DNA of 64,000 nt from Mycobacterium sp. DL440 (GCF_011745145.1 NZ_CP050191.1:1695096-1759095), one strand, 5' to 3'. Positions 42,274 through 51,002 are shown, numbered from the stretch's first letter. Notes: generated by a model not told the origin, from the letters alone. Numbers and translations: made by a program.

Positions 42274-42501
42274 GTGGCCGAAGCCTTGGTCTCGTAGCGA
42301 GTACTCCGTCATCGGCGCTGGCGGATGGGTGGCGAGCCAGTCACAGATGCCGGTCTCCTGGTCGGCTGCACTGGCGTCATCCAGGTGAAGGTGCCTCAGG
42401 ATCGCACGTACGGGTCGAGAGTGGACCAGCGATGAAGGCCTACCCTGGCGCGCGTGCCGCAGGAGAACACTCGTCGGGATGAGTATGCGTCGCCGTGCTC
42501 G
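42262..42501 (-). pseudogene. Start-less coding fragment on the minus strand
   Basis: 79 codons open after a TAG at 42502-42504. The last 45 codons read protein-like (HLHLDDASAADQETGICDWL, then ATHPPAPMTEYSLRDQGFGH) up to a TGA at 42262-42264. No ATG or GTG start is in frame except one ten codons or so from the end. It overlaps the 47-aa gene tail by 12 bases. The rest of the gap 42274-42642 shows nothing else recognisable. Confidence 0.4.
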
Positions 42502-42642
42502 CTATGACCGGGTGTCGGACCTCGCCGATAGCCTTTGCGATCGAATAGCGTTGCGGCGATCTGCAACAACACGGTTGGCGATCCTGACGTGATCACCAAT
42601 CGCAGTGACCTAGGGTGAACGCAACGGACTTCGAGGTGATGC

Positions 42643-43389
42643 ATGGCTGACCGATCGGCGATCGAATGGACCGAAGCCACCTGGAACCCCGTCACCGGCT
42701 GTGACCGCGTTTCCGCGGGCTGCGACCACTGTTACGCCATGACGTTGGCAAAACGGTTGAAGGCCATGGGATCCGCAAAGTATCAGAATGACGGTGACCC
42801 GCGCACGTCGGGACCGGGCTTCGGCGTCACCGTCCATCCGCAAGCACTCGATGAGCCGCGCCGCTGGCGCCAACCGCGCGTTGTATTCGTGAACTCGATG
42901 TCGGACCTGTTCCACGCGCGCGTGCCGATCGGCTTTATCCGGGACGTTTTCGACGTGTGCCGCGACACGCCTCAGCACACCTATCAGGTGCTGACCAAGC
43001 GCAGCTTGCGGCTGCGCCGACTCGGCGAAAGTCTCGACTGGCCAAGCAATCTGTGGATGGGCGTGTCGGTCGAAAACTCGGATGCGTTGCCGCGCGTCGA
43101 CCATCTTCGCGACGTTCCCGCGGCCGTCCGATTCTTGTCGTGTGAGCCACTGATAGGACCTCTCGACGGACTCAACCTCGACGGGATTCACTGGGTAATC
43201 GCCGGGGGCGAGTCCGGCGTGAATCATCGCCCGCTCGATGGCGAATGGGTACGCGGCATCCGGGACGACTGCCGAGACGCAGGAGTCGCGTTCTTCTTCA
43301 AGCAGTGGGGCGGGCGGACTCCAAAGGCTGAAGGCCGGGAACTAGACGGACGGTTGTGGGACGAGATGCCATTACGCGCCGCTATCTGA
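42643..43389 (+). CDS. DUF5131 (phage Gp37/Gp68) three-Cys-motif protein
   Basis: 248 aa. Starts MADRSAIEWTEATWNPVTGC, then the three-cysteine motif C-x7-C-x2-C (GCDRVSAGCDHCYA), reminiscent of radical-SAM cluster loops, and later FVNSMSDLFH, LTKRSLRLRRL and SCEPLIGPLDGL typical of DUF5131. Family function is unknown. Its end overlaps that of the convergent TcmP gene by eight bases; these two families are known companions. Confidence 0.88.
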   Translation: MADRSAIEWTEATWNPVTGCDRVSAGCDHCYAMTLAKRLKAMGSAKYQNDGDPRTSGPGFGVTVHPQALDEPRRWRQPRVVFVNSMSDLFHARVPIGFIRDVFDVCRDTPQHTYQVLTKRSLRLRRLGESLDWPSNLWMGVSVENSDALPRVDHLRDVPAAVRFLSCEPLIGPLDGLNLDGIHWVIAGGESGVNHRPLDGEWVRGIRDDCRDAGVAFFFKQWGGRTPKAEGRELDGRLWDEMPLRAAI

Positions 43390-44500
43390 GCGGCGGGAAC
43401 GTGATCTTGACGCGATCGGGGAAGGTTCCCGCCCGCGATTGACCCTCGCACGAGATTCTTCCGGCCGCTTGGAGCGGTATTAGGCCATGTCTGCGCATCA
43501 TGCTTGGTGGATAGTCGGTACTGACGAGGACAAAGTTCTTGATATCGGGTGCGCTGACGGTGGTCCCTGCAAACCTGCGCATGATCAGGTCTTGCAGATT
43601 CTGCGCGTGAAACGTGCTCGGGTCGAACAACGTATCTAAATCGGCAGTGAGGTCGGAGAACATTCGGCCGTTGTCGGCATCGACCTTCCACATGGCTTCC
43701 TTCATGAGTTCCAGACCCCTCACATGACGGGTGCCGTAAAAGAGGAAGTAGCTGGTTCGGTTCTTGGCGTTGACCATTTCGAAGTCCAACACGTACGGGA
43801 AGTTGCAGACATCACGGATCTGTCGCGCGTAGAGGTCGCGCAGGAACTCCTTTCGTCCCGATCCGAGTGGGGCTTGCTCGAATTCGGTCGTACCAAAAAG
43901 TTCGGTTAAAGAGTGACGGGTGCCCTCGAAGGTCGTCCAGCGCTGAATTGCGTTGTAAGAGAACAGAACAAACAACTCACAACCAGGGTCTTGGAGAAGG
44001 TCGCGCAACGTCGCGAGAGGCAGACCAGTCCATCCGAACGGGTCAACAAAGGCAAAGATCGGAGCCAGTCGGCGTCCGGCCTCTTTGGACATCGTGATCA
44101 GATGCTGAGCGGTGTCGTCGAAACTGCCGCATGACACGTTGGGCTCTGCAATGTGCGCAGGCCACTTGCCGCCGCGAGAGTCTTTCTCGACGGCCAAAAC
44201 TCGGGTGAGCTGGTCCGTGCGTGCTTCATTGTCATCGTTGAACAGAAAAAGGAACTGCTTGCCGGACATGTTCTTGCCGTAAGTGTGATCGAGCAGCGTC
44301 CTGAGCGCGATGAGGGGGGACCCCGGCTCCCCGTCTTCGTAGGTGCCTGGGCCACAATAGCCGTCAAGGTAGATGACTTTTTGGTGGTAGCTGGTCATGA
44401 TCGGAAACCAGCCGCCGAGGTAGCGCCGGAGCAACTCATGCTTCGCGAGGGTGTGCGGTTCCGCTGCCCACACCGTGTCGTAGTTATCGCCCGCCACCAA
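43382..44500 (-). CDS. tcmP: Three-Cys-motif partner protein TcmP
   Basis: 372 aa. The N-terminal half has a Rossmann-like, methyltransferase-like core: KHELLRRYLGGWFPIM, VIYLDGYCGPGTYEDGEPGSP (motif I-like) and FAFVDPFGWTGLPLATL. The C-terminal half is helical. TcmP proteins are found beside DUF5131/three-Cys proteins in many bacteria and phages; activity is unestablished. Here they are convergent rather than co-directional. Confidence 0.85.
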   Translation of the reverse strand: MVAGDNYDTVWAAEPHTLAKHELLRRYLGGWFPIMTSYHQKVIYLDGYCGPGTYEDGEPGSPLIALRTLLDHTYGKNMSGKQFLFLFNDDNEARTDQLTRVLAVEKDSRGGKWPAHIAEPNVSCGSFDDTAQHLITMSKEAGRRLAPIFAFVDPFGWTGLPLATLRDLLQDPGCELFVLFSYNAIQRWTTFEGTRHSLTELFGTTEFEQAPLGSGRKEFLRDLYARQIRDVCNFPYVLDFEMVNAKNRTSYFLFYGTRHVRGLELMKEAMWKVDADNGRMFSDLTADLDTLFDPSTFHAQNLQDLIMRRFAGTTVSAPDIKNFVLVSTDYPPSMMRRHGLIPLQAAGRISCEGQSRAGTFPDRVKITFPPLR

Positions 44501-44653
44501 CCAACCCCCGACTCCTCGAATGTCCGCTGCGATCGTAATTGGCGACGTCGACGAGGTCGCGCATCACGCGCCCAGAACCGGGCAAATCGCTTTAGTACAC
44601 AGTCTTGAGATGTCGGATTCGAAGTATCCTAATTCGGTGCTCGGAGAGTGCCT

Positions 44654-45847
44654 ATGACACCCGAAGTCTGGAAGCCGGTGGTTGTCGGCTGGGACAGTCT
44701 CTACGAAGTGTCTTCGCATGGGCGGCTTCGGTCGTTAGACCGAGTGGTCTCAGGACGAGCAGGTTCTCAAAACATTCGCCGAGGGAAGATCCTGAAGCCC
44801 AAGCGGCACCGCACCGGGCACGAATCGTATGGACTATCGAGGGAAGGTAATTCGACCTTCCGGTTTATTCACGCACTGGTGCTGGAAGCGTTTGTAGAGC
44901 CACGCCCCGCTGGCTTCTTGGGTTGCCATAACGATGGCGACCCGTCCAACAACCGGATTGAGAACCTGCGCTGGGACACTCCACAGAGTAATTCGTTGGA
45001 CGCTGTCAAGCATGGGACGCAGCGATCTCAGAAAGGCCCGCGCGAATTTGAGTACGAGTACGAGAGCATTGCGGGCGAGGAGTGGCGCCCGGTCGTAGGC
45101 TACGAGAGCCTATACGAGGTGTCCTCCCACGGCCGCGTGAGGATCCTGGGCCGAATTGTCAACGGCAGGGGCGGTTCACGTTATTTTCGCCGCGGTCATC
45201 TCAAGAGCCTTGCCATCAGTTCGTATGGATACCAGACAGTCCATTTGGCAAAGGACGGCCAGAAGGCATCGCCGCCCGTCCACACCATCGTGCTGGAAGC
45301 GTTTGTCGGTCCGCGCCCTGACGGAATGGTGGGTTGCCATAACGATGGCGACCCGTCCAACAATCGGTTCGACAACCTCCGTTGGGACACTCCGGAAAAC
45401 AACGCTCGCGACACCGTAGTGCATGGCACTCATCCGATGTCCAGTAAGACCCATTGCAAGCACGGCCATGAGTTCACCGTCGAGAACGTGATGATTAATC
45501 GCAACGGCCACCGTGCATGCCGTGCATGTTCCGCCGCAGCGGTGCTCCGCCGCCGACCGCTATCCCCCCGCGGCCACATGAGGGATAGAACTCACTGTCC
45601 GCGCGGGCATGAGTACACGCCGGACAACACGATAATCGACGTGTCTGGATCAAAGCGGTCACGTTCGTGCAGGACATGCCGGAATGACCGCAAACGTCAA
45701 AAGACTGCCGTAAGCCGTCAAGCTATCACTCCCCGGCCGTGCGAACAGTGCGGGAAATTGATGGAAGCAAAGCGTTCCGACGCTCGCACCTGCAGCCACG
45801 CCTGCCGCGCGGCCGCCCGTCGCGAGCGCCTCGCGTCAGGCAAATGA
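44654..45847 (+). CDS. HNH endonuclease with duplicated NUMOD4-HNH unit and zinc ribbons
   Basis: 397 aa from the ATG at 44654, five bases after GGAGAG. Two tandem copies of a NUMOD4 plus HNH unit (about 4-120 and 138-260): W-x-P-V-V...Y-E-V-S-S-H-G-R, then GCHNDGDPSNNR-x-x-NLRWDTP in both. Three zinc-ribbon-like segments follow (HCKHGHEF...CRACS, HCPRGHEY...CRTC, PCEQCG...CSHAC). It resembles phage/intron homing nucleases. A 34-base stretch is identical at 44919-44952 and 45330-45363, which points to recent internal duplication. Confidence 0.85.
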   Translation: MTPEVWKPVVVGWDSLYEVSSHGRLRSLDRVVSGRAGSQNIRRGKILKPKRHRTGHESYGLSREGNSTFRFIHALVLEAFVEPRPAGFLGCHNDGDPSNNRIENLRWDTPQSNSLDAVKHGTQRSQKGPREFEYEYESIAGEEWRPVVGYESLYEVSSHGRVRILGRIVNGRGGSRYFRRGHLKSLAISSYGYQTVHLAKDGQKASPPVHTIVLEAFVGPRPDGMVGCHNDGDPSNNRFDNLRWDTPENNARDTVVHGTHPMSSKTHCKHGHEFTVENVMINRNGHRACRACSAAAVLRRRPLSPRGHMRDRTHCPRGHEYTPDNTIIDVSGSKRSRSCRTCRNDRKRQKTAVSRQAITPRPCEQCGKLMEAKRSDARTCSHACRAAARRERLASGK

Positions 45848-45935
45848 AAGCGATCTTTGACGGGTCGAGGACACGGCCGATGCGATGCTTCGCGCCTCGC
45901 CGCGGTCTGGAAACCGGAAGTTCTAATCTGGCCCT

Positions 45936-46505
45936 ATGAAGCTTGAGCAGGTGCGGATCCGCGCCGCCTACCACGAGGCAGGGCACGCCGTGGCATCGAT
46001 GCGGCGCGGCGGATACGTGACATACATCAATCTGACGGACCCGGCGAAGCACTTGCAGGAGACCTCCACTGACGATCAAGCCGCCGACCAGGCGTTCAAA
46101 GTCTGGGCAGGTCCCTGGACTCGGGCGCGGTGGGAGGCCAACCCGACGACGCAACGAGTAGTGGAGATCTTCCAGACGCAGAGTTTCTTCGACTGGAAAT
46201 TCTATGAGAAGCGCTTCGGTAACGATGTCGACGCGTGGGTGGATGCGGCGGAAGATGCTCTTAAGTCGGGGCTACCCATGCCCGCGGACCCGCCATCGGT
46301 TACGCCGCCTTGCCCTGGCTGGGCGTCGGAGCTTGAACAAGCCTGGCCCGAAATAGAGGAGCTAGCCAAGAAATTGATTCGCCGCAAACAACGCATCGAG
46401 CTGAGCAACGGTCGGATCCTCTCGAAGGACGGCCTGCACAACCAGTGGGCGGACTTCGACCACCCGAAGATCGTCGACGACTCCAGCCTGCCCGCCGTCA
46501 GGTGA
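45936..46505 (+). CDS. HExxH-containing protein, M41-like putative metalloprotease
   Basis: 189 aa. AAYHEAGHAVASM at residues 10-22 has the zinc-binding H-E-x-x-H of FtsH-type (M41) peptidases, but there is no AAA domain. A third zinc ligand may be Asp or Glu further on. The tail is Asp/Trp-rich (GLHNQWADFDHPKIVDD). Possibly an island-borne small protease. Low-GC codons are more frequent than in flanking core genes. Confidence 0.6.
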   Translation: MKLEQVRIRAAYHEAGHAVASMRRGGYVTYINLTDPAKHLQETSTDDQAADQAFKVWAGPWTRARWEANPTTQRVVEIFQTQSFFDWKFYEKRFGNDVDAWVDAAEDALKSGLPMPADPPSVTPPCPGWASELEQAWPEIEELAKKLIRRKQRIELSNGRILSKDGLHNQWADFDHPKIVDDSSLPAVR

Positions 46506-46671
46506 ACCGGGCAAACGCGCCGGGTTGCTAGGGCCACCGCTCATTCGATGGTGCCGGGCGCCGATGCACGGTAAGCCTCTCAAGCACGCGCCCAGCCTCG
46601 AAGATGCTCCGGAGTATTGGGCACACACTCTCGGACAAGTCTGCGAAAGCGGCTTTGAACAGGTAAAACTC

Positions 46672-46746
46672 TGGTGCGCGATACTGGGATTGAACCAGTG
46701 ACCTCTTCCGTGTCAGGGAAGCGCTCTCCCGCTGAGCTAATCGCGC
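46672..46746 (-). tRNA. tRNA-Val(GAC)
   Basis: Acceptor GCGCGAT pairs with ATCGCGC, the anticodon loop CTGACAC gives GAC, T arm TGGTTCAATCCCA. CCA is encoded (46672-46674). Last gene of the minus-strand Gly-Cys-Val cluster. Confidence 0.95.
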
Positions 46747-46766
46747 GGGTTGAAACTCTTTCTTGG

Positions 46767-46837
46767 AGGTGGAGACGGGAATCGAACCCGTGTGCACGGC
46801 TTTGCAGGCCGTTGCCTCACCACTCGGCCACTCCACC
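46767..46837 (-). tRNA. tRNA-Cys(GCA)
   Basis: 71 nt, acceptor GGTGGAG pairs with CTCCACC, anticodon loop CCTGCAAAG gives GCA. Mycobacteria normally carry one tRNA-Cys gene, so this locus is probably essential and cannot belong to a freely excisable element. Confidence 0.95.
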
Positions 46838-46857
46838 ACTGGGGTTTTGATGCCACA

Positions 46858-46974
46858 AATCGCACCTTCGAGCGGATGACGGGATTCGAACCCGCGACCC
46901 TCACCTTGGCAAGGTGATGCGCTACCAACTGCGCTACATCCGCGCGCCACGAGCGAGATCGTCGCCCGTCGCGA
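46858..46974. repeat. 117-bp perfect direct repeat containing tRNA-Gly, right copy
   Basis: Right partner of 33804-33920. Outside the 117 bases the left flank is unrelated, while the right flank stays similar for about 40 bases with substitutions. The decayed extension suggests the duplication is not very recent and that the 117-bp core has been kept identical by selection or gene conversion. Confidence 0.92.
46871..46943 (-). tRNA. tRNA-Gly(GCC), right copy
   Basis: Same 73-nt sequence as the left copy (33817-33889). First gene of the Gly-Cys-Val cluster, the arrangement usual for mycobacteria, so this is probably the ancestral locus. Confidence 0.95.
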
Positions 46975-47052
46975 TGCAGAACATTAGTCCACCGATGCGC
47001 GCAGACACAAATCCCCATTACGAGCGGGCAACGCGCGGCCAAAGACGGTGTT

Positions 47053-47556
47053 TCAGAAAAGGTGATAGGCCGTGCGCGAGAGGGTGAATCCGCGACGGGT
47101 TTTGGTGTCGAGACATGTGATGCCCGTCCCGGCGCTCTCGCAGCGGAGCGTCCCGGCGGTGACCGAGTCCCGGTACCCCAGTTGGACACCCGCACTCGGC
47201 GTGGTGCCGCCGGCGCAGACGAATTGCGCGGGCCGGCCCGGGCTGAGGGTGATCCCGTGGCCGTAGTCGACCGCACAACTGGCCGGTCGCAGTGGTGGGG
47301 CCCAGTTACGTTCGGCGATGTCGCAGCGCGCAGTCGTGGCGTCGAGCTGGCACCGCACGTTGCCCGAGGGTGAGCTGAAGCCGGTCGGCCCCGTGACCTG
47401 CCGGTTCACCAGGTCTGCGACGCTCTGGATGTTCGGCGTTACGGCCGAGCCTCGATCTGTCATGGGGGCCGGGGTGCTGTGGCAGCCTGAAAATAGTGCA
47501 CTAGCAGCAAAAACCGCGCCGCCGACGCCTCGCCAGCGGACCCGCAGGTGAACCAT
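47053..47556 (-). CDS. Lipoprotein of unknown function (DUF6636-like)
   Basis: 167 aa from the ATG at 47556. Signal sequence with lipobox ASALFSGC near residue 23. The mature part has paired cysteines and a repeated nucleotide-free beta pattern: SSPSGNVRCQLDATTARCDI, CAVDYGHGITLSPGRPAQFVC, LRCESAGTGITCLDTKTRRGF. Such exported mycobacterial proteins have no assigned activity. Confidence 0.78.
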   Translation of the reverse strand: MVHLRVRWRGVGGAVFAASALFSGCHSTPAPMTDRGSAVTPNIQSVADLVNRQVTGPTGFSSPSGNVRCQLDATTARCDIAERNWAPPLRPASCAVDYGHGITLSPGRPAQFVCAGGTTPSAGVQLGYRDSVTAGTLRCESAGTGITCLDTKTRRGFTLSRTAYHLF

Positions 47557-47674
47557 GACGGGTGACCATACGCCCACGTCGGCGTGCATATTTGGCAAAT
47601 CAAACAAGTCAATCGGGCGGATACCGATTCGGGCCGGACCGCGGATGCGTGCTAGTGTTCGACGTCGTTCCCAC

Positions 47675-47749
47675 GGTCTCGTAGCTCAGTGGGAGAGCGT
47701 CCGCCTCACACGCGGAAGGTCGCTGGTTCGAACCCAGCCGGGACCACCA
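47675..47749 (+). tRNA. tRNA-Val(CAC)
   Basis: Acceptor GGTCTCG pairs with CGGGACC, the anticodon loop CTCACAC gives CAC, T arm TGGTTCGAACCCA. CCA is encoded at 47747-47749. It lies on the opposite strand to the Gly-Cys-Val cluster and 105 bases before tex. Confidence 0.95.
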
Positions 47750-47854
47750 TTACCTCAGGCGGCTTCGGAGAAATCCGGGGCCGTTTTTTCGTGGCCGAAC
47801 ACACACGCCGGCGTGACGGAGTGTTGTCCGTCCGATTCGGTAGGGTCCTCCGAC

Positions 47855-50254
47855 GTGACTCAGAGCGTGACCGTCGGAACCATCAAATCCGTAACTGCCC
47901 GTCTGGCCGAGGAACTCGCCGTGCGCGAAGGGCAGGTCGTCGCCACGGTGGCCCTGCTGGACGAGGGCGCGACAGTGCCGTTCATCGCCCGGTACCGCAA
48001 GGAGGTCACCGGCAGCCTCGACGACGGCCAGCTGCGCACCCTGGAGGAGCGCCTGGGTTACCTGCGCGAGCTCGACCAGCGTCGTGAAGCCGTCCTGGCC
48101 TCCATCGAGGAGCAGGGCAAGCTCACCGATGAATTGAGGGCTGCGCTCATAATGGCCGACACCAAGGCCCGGGTCGAGGACATCTACCTGCCCTACAAGC
48201 CCAAACGGCGCACCAAGGCCCAGATCGCGAAGGAAGCCGGCCTGGAGCCGCTGGCGGAGCGGCTGCTGGCCGATCCGACGCTGGTGCCCGACGAGGTTGC
48301 CGGCGAGTTTCTCAACGACGACATCGCCGACGCGTCGGCGGCGCTCGAAGGTGCCCGCCACATCATCATCGAGCGGGCCTCCGAGGACGCCGAGCTGGTC
48401 GGCGCGACCCGCGAGAAATTCTGGGCCGATGGCTCACTGCGTACCGGCCCGTGGTCCGAGGAGGCAGCGAAAAGCCCCGCCGCACAGAAATTCCGGGACT
48501 ACTTCGAGTTCTCCGAGCCGCTGGAGAACATGCCGTCGCACCGGGTGCTCGCCGTGCTGCGCGGCGAGAAGGAACAGGCGCTGTCCCTGAACTTCGACGG
48601 CGGCGAGGACGACCTGTACCAGGCGATGATCGCGCAATCGCTCGGCATCGACATGGCCGCAAAGTCCCCGGCCACCCCGTGGTTGACCACCACCGTGCGG
48701 CTGGCCTGGCGCGCCAAGCTGATGATCTCGGCTGCTGTGGACGCCCGCATCCGGCTGCGTCAGCGCGCCGAAGAGGAGGCGGTGGCGGTATTCGCCCGCA
48801 ACCTCAAGGACCTGCTGCTGGCCGCACCGGCCGGCACCCGCGCAACTCTGGGTCTGGACCCGGGATTCCGCACCGGGGTCAAGGTCGCCGTCGTCGACGC
48901 CACCGGCAAGGTCGTGGACACGTGCGCGATCTTCCCGCACCAGCCGCAGAAGCAGTGGGACCAGTCGAAAGCCGTCCTGGCGGCCCTGATCGCCCGGCAC
49001 AACGTCGATCTGATCGCCGTCGGCAACGGAACCGCCTCACGCGAGACTGATGCCCTGGCCAGTGAGCTGATCGCCGACATCCGGTCGGCCGGGGCGAAAG
49101 CGCCGGTGACGGCCATGGTCAGCGAGGCCGGTGCCTCGGTGTACTCGGCGTCGGAATATGCGGCTCGGGAGATGCCCAACCTCGACGTGACGCTGCGCGG
49201 CGCGGTCTCGATCGCCCGTCGCCTGCAGGACCCGCTGGCCGAGCTGGTCAAGATCGACCCGAAGTCGATCGGGGTGGGGCAGTACCAGCACGACGTGACG
49301 CCGGGCTCGCTGGCGCGCAGCCTCAATGCCGTCGTCGAAGACGCGGTGAACGCGGTGGGTGTGGATCTCAACACCGCTTCGGTGCCGCTGCTGGCCCGGG
49401 TGTCCGGGGTTACCGAATCCTTGGCCGAGGCCATCGTGGCGCACCGCGAGAGCGCCGGCGCCTTCCGCAGCCGCAAGGCGCTGCTGGATGTTCCGCGCCT
49501 GGGCCCCAAGGCCTTCGAACAGTGCGCGGGCTTCCTGCGGATCCGCGACGGTGAGGACCCGCTGGACGCCTCCGGGGTGCACCCCGAGTCCTACCCCGTG
49601 GTGCGACGCATCCTGGATCGCTCAGGCGTGACGCTGGCCGAGCTGATCGGTGACGAGCGCACCTTGCGCGGGCTCAAGCCCGCCGACTTCGCCGATGAAC
49701 GGTTCGGCGTTCCGACCGTGACCGACATCCTGGCCGAGCTGGAGAAGCCGGGACGCGACCCACGGCCCGCCTTCTCCACGGCCACCTTTGCCGCCGGTGT
49801 CGAGAAGGTCGGCGACCTCAAGCCCGGCATGGTGCTGGAGGGCGTGGTGACCAATGTCGCGGCCTTCGGCGCCTTTGTGGACGTGGGTGTACACCAGGAC
49901 GGTCTCGTGCACGTCTCGGCGATGGCCGACCGGTTCATCTCCGACCCGCACGAGGTGGTGAAGTCCGGACAGGTGGTCAAGGTCAAGGTCGTCGACGTCG
50001 ACGTGGAGCGACAGCGCATCGGCCTGACCCTGAGGCTCAACGACACTCCGCAGCAGGGCAAGCGGCCCGACCGGGGCGGCCAGGGCGGCCCGAACCGTCG
50101 CGACGGTGGCGGCAACCCGGGTGGTGGGGGCAACCAGGGCCGCGGCGGGGACCGGCGAAACCAGAACCGCGGCAACAACTCCGGTCGCCGCGAGTCGAAT
50201 CAGCCGACGGGCTCGATGGCTGATGCGCTGCGCAACGCAGGTTTCGGAAAGTAG
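47855..50254 (+). CDS. tex: Tex family RNA-binding transcription accessory protein
   Basis: 799 aa from the GTG at 47855; the longer frame upstream runs through the tRNA gene and is rejected. Order: Tex N-terminal HTH-like region, YqgF-like RNase H domain (TRATLGLDPGFRTGVKVAVVD near 330), helix-hairpin-helix repeats (LLARVSGVTESLAEAIVAHR, LLDVPRLGPKAFEQCAGFLR), an S1 domain (MVLEGVVTNVAAFGAFVDVG near 640) and an Arg/Gly/Asn-rich tail. It acts in RNA and transcription quality control. Confidence 0.92.
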   Translation: MTQSVTVGTIKSVTARLAEELAVREGQVVATVALLDEGATVPFIARYRKEVTGSLDDGQLRTLEERLGYLRELDQRREAVLASIEEQGKLTDELRAALIMADTKARVEDIYLPYKPKRRTKAQIAKEAGLEPLAERLLADPTLVPDEVAGEFLNDDIADASAALEGARHIIIERASEDAELVGATREKFWADGSLRTGPWSEEAAKSPAAQKFRDYFEFSEPLENMPSHRVLAVLRGEKEQALSLNFDGGEDDLYQAMIAQSLGIDMAAKSPATPWLTTTVRLAWRAKLMISAAVDARIRLRQRAEEEAVAVFARNLKDLLLAAPAGTRATLGLDPGFRTGVKVAVVDATGKVVDTCAIFPHQPQKQWDQSKAVLAALIARHNVDLIAVGNGTASRETDALASELIADIRSAGAKAPVTAMVSEAGASVYSASEYAAREMPNLDVTLRGAVSIARRLQDPLAELVKIDPKSIGVGQYQHDVTPGSLARSLNAVVEDAVNAVGVDLNTASVPLLARVSGVTESLAEAIVAHRESAGAFRSRKALLDVPRLGPKAFEQCAGFLRIRDGEDPLDASGVHPESYPVVRRILDRSGVTLAELIGDERTLRGLKPADFADERFGVPTVTDILAELEKPGRDPRPAFSTATFAAGVEKVGDLKPGMVLEGVVTNVAAFGAFVDVGVHQDGLVHVSAMADRFISDPHEVVKSGQVVKVKVVDVDVERQRIGLTLRLNDTPQQGKRPDRGGQGGPNRRDGGGNPGGGGNQGRGGDRRNQNRGNNSGRRESNQPTGSMADALRNAGFGK

Positions 50255-50257
50255 CGG

Positions 50258-50974
50258 CTACGAGGTTTGCTCCGGGGCCTGATCGGCCTCGGAGTGGTGA
50301 CGGCGCCAGGACCGGTAGCCGCGGTGGGCTGCGAACGCCCCGGCGATCGCCGTCACGCACCACACCCCGATCGCCGTATAGGCCAGCGGGGCCGAGAGAT
50401 CGCCGATCGACGCGCCAAGGGCGGTGTAGACGAACGCGCGCGGCACCGAGCCGATGAACGCCCCGGCCGCCATCTGCCACAAGGGCACACCGAACGCGCC
50501 GAAGGCGTACGACGCCAGTGCGTCGGATAGTCCGGGCACGAAACGCTGCCCGACCACCGCCCACAGGCCGCCCCGCTGGATCTGGTGGTCCAGTCGGTCG
50601 GCCCGTTGCGCCCCGAGCAGGGCCCGGGCACTGTCCCGTCCGGCGCGCCGGCCGATCAGGCTGGCCACCACGGCCGTGCCCACCGTCGCGCCCAAGGTCA
50701 CGAAGGTGCCCAGCACCGGCCCGAACAGCACACCGCTGCCCGCGGCCAGGATCGGACCGGGCACGAACAGCGCGCCGAGGCAGGCCGACACCACGACATA
50801 GGCCAGCGGCGCGGCGGGTCCTGTCGAGGCGACGAGGGCCCGGATGTCGTCGACATCGATGACGCGGGCGATGGCCACCAGATAGAACAGGCCGAAGAGA
50901 AACACCGCGAAGGCGAGGAGCCGCAGTATGTGCGGTCGCCGGTTGATGGCGGGGGGATTGTCGTCGTCAGTCAT
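50258..50974 (-). CDS. TVP38/TMEM64 (DedA-like) membrane protein
   Basis: 238 aa from the ATG at 50974. About five hydrophobic segments; the VTT-domain hallmark is GALFVPGPILAAGSGVLFGPVLGT and QRFVPGLSDALASYAFGAFGVP. Members are thought to act in phospholipid or isoprenoid-carrier movement. It converges on tex with three bases between stops. Confidence 0.85.
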   Translation of the reverse strand: MTDDDNPPAINRRPHILRLLAFAVFLFGLFYLVAIARVIDVDDIRALVASTGPAAPLAYVVVSACLGALFVPGPILAAGSGVLFGPVLGTFVTLGATVGTAVVASLIGRRAGRDSARALLGAQRADRLDHQIQRGGLWAVVGQRFVPGLSDALASYAFGAFGVPLWQMAAGAFIGSVPRAFVYTALGASIGDLSAPLAYTAIGVWCVTAIAGAFAAHRGYRSWRRHHSEADQAPEQTS

Positions 50975-51002
50975 CGCGCACACGATTGTTCCGCATCGTG
51001 CG

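Noticed and set aside
33804..46974. A simple excisable integrative element between attL and attR in tRNA-Gly
   Set aside because: Excision between the repeats would remove tRNA-Cys and tRNA-Val(GAC); no integrase or excisionase gene is present and the repeat covers the whole tRNA, so I describe it only as island-like.
47555..47854. Longer N-terminus for tex reading through the tRNA gene
   Set aside because: The extension translates tRNA-Val(CAC) and non-coding DNA; the GTG at 47855 begins where Tex family similarity starts.
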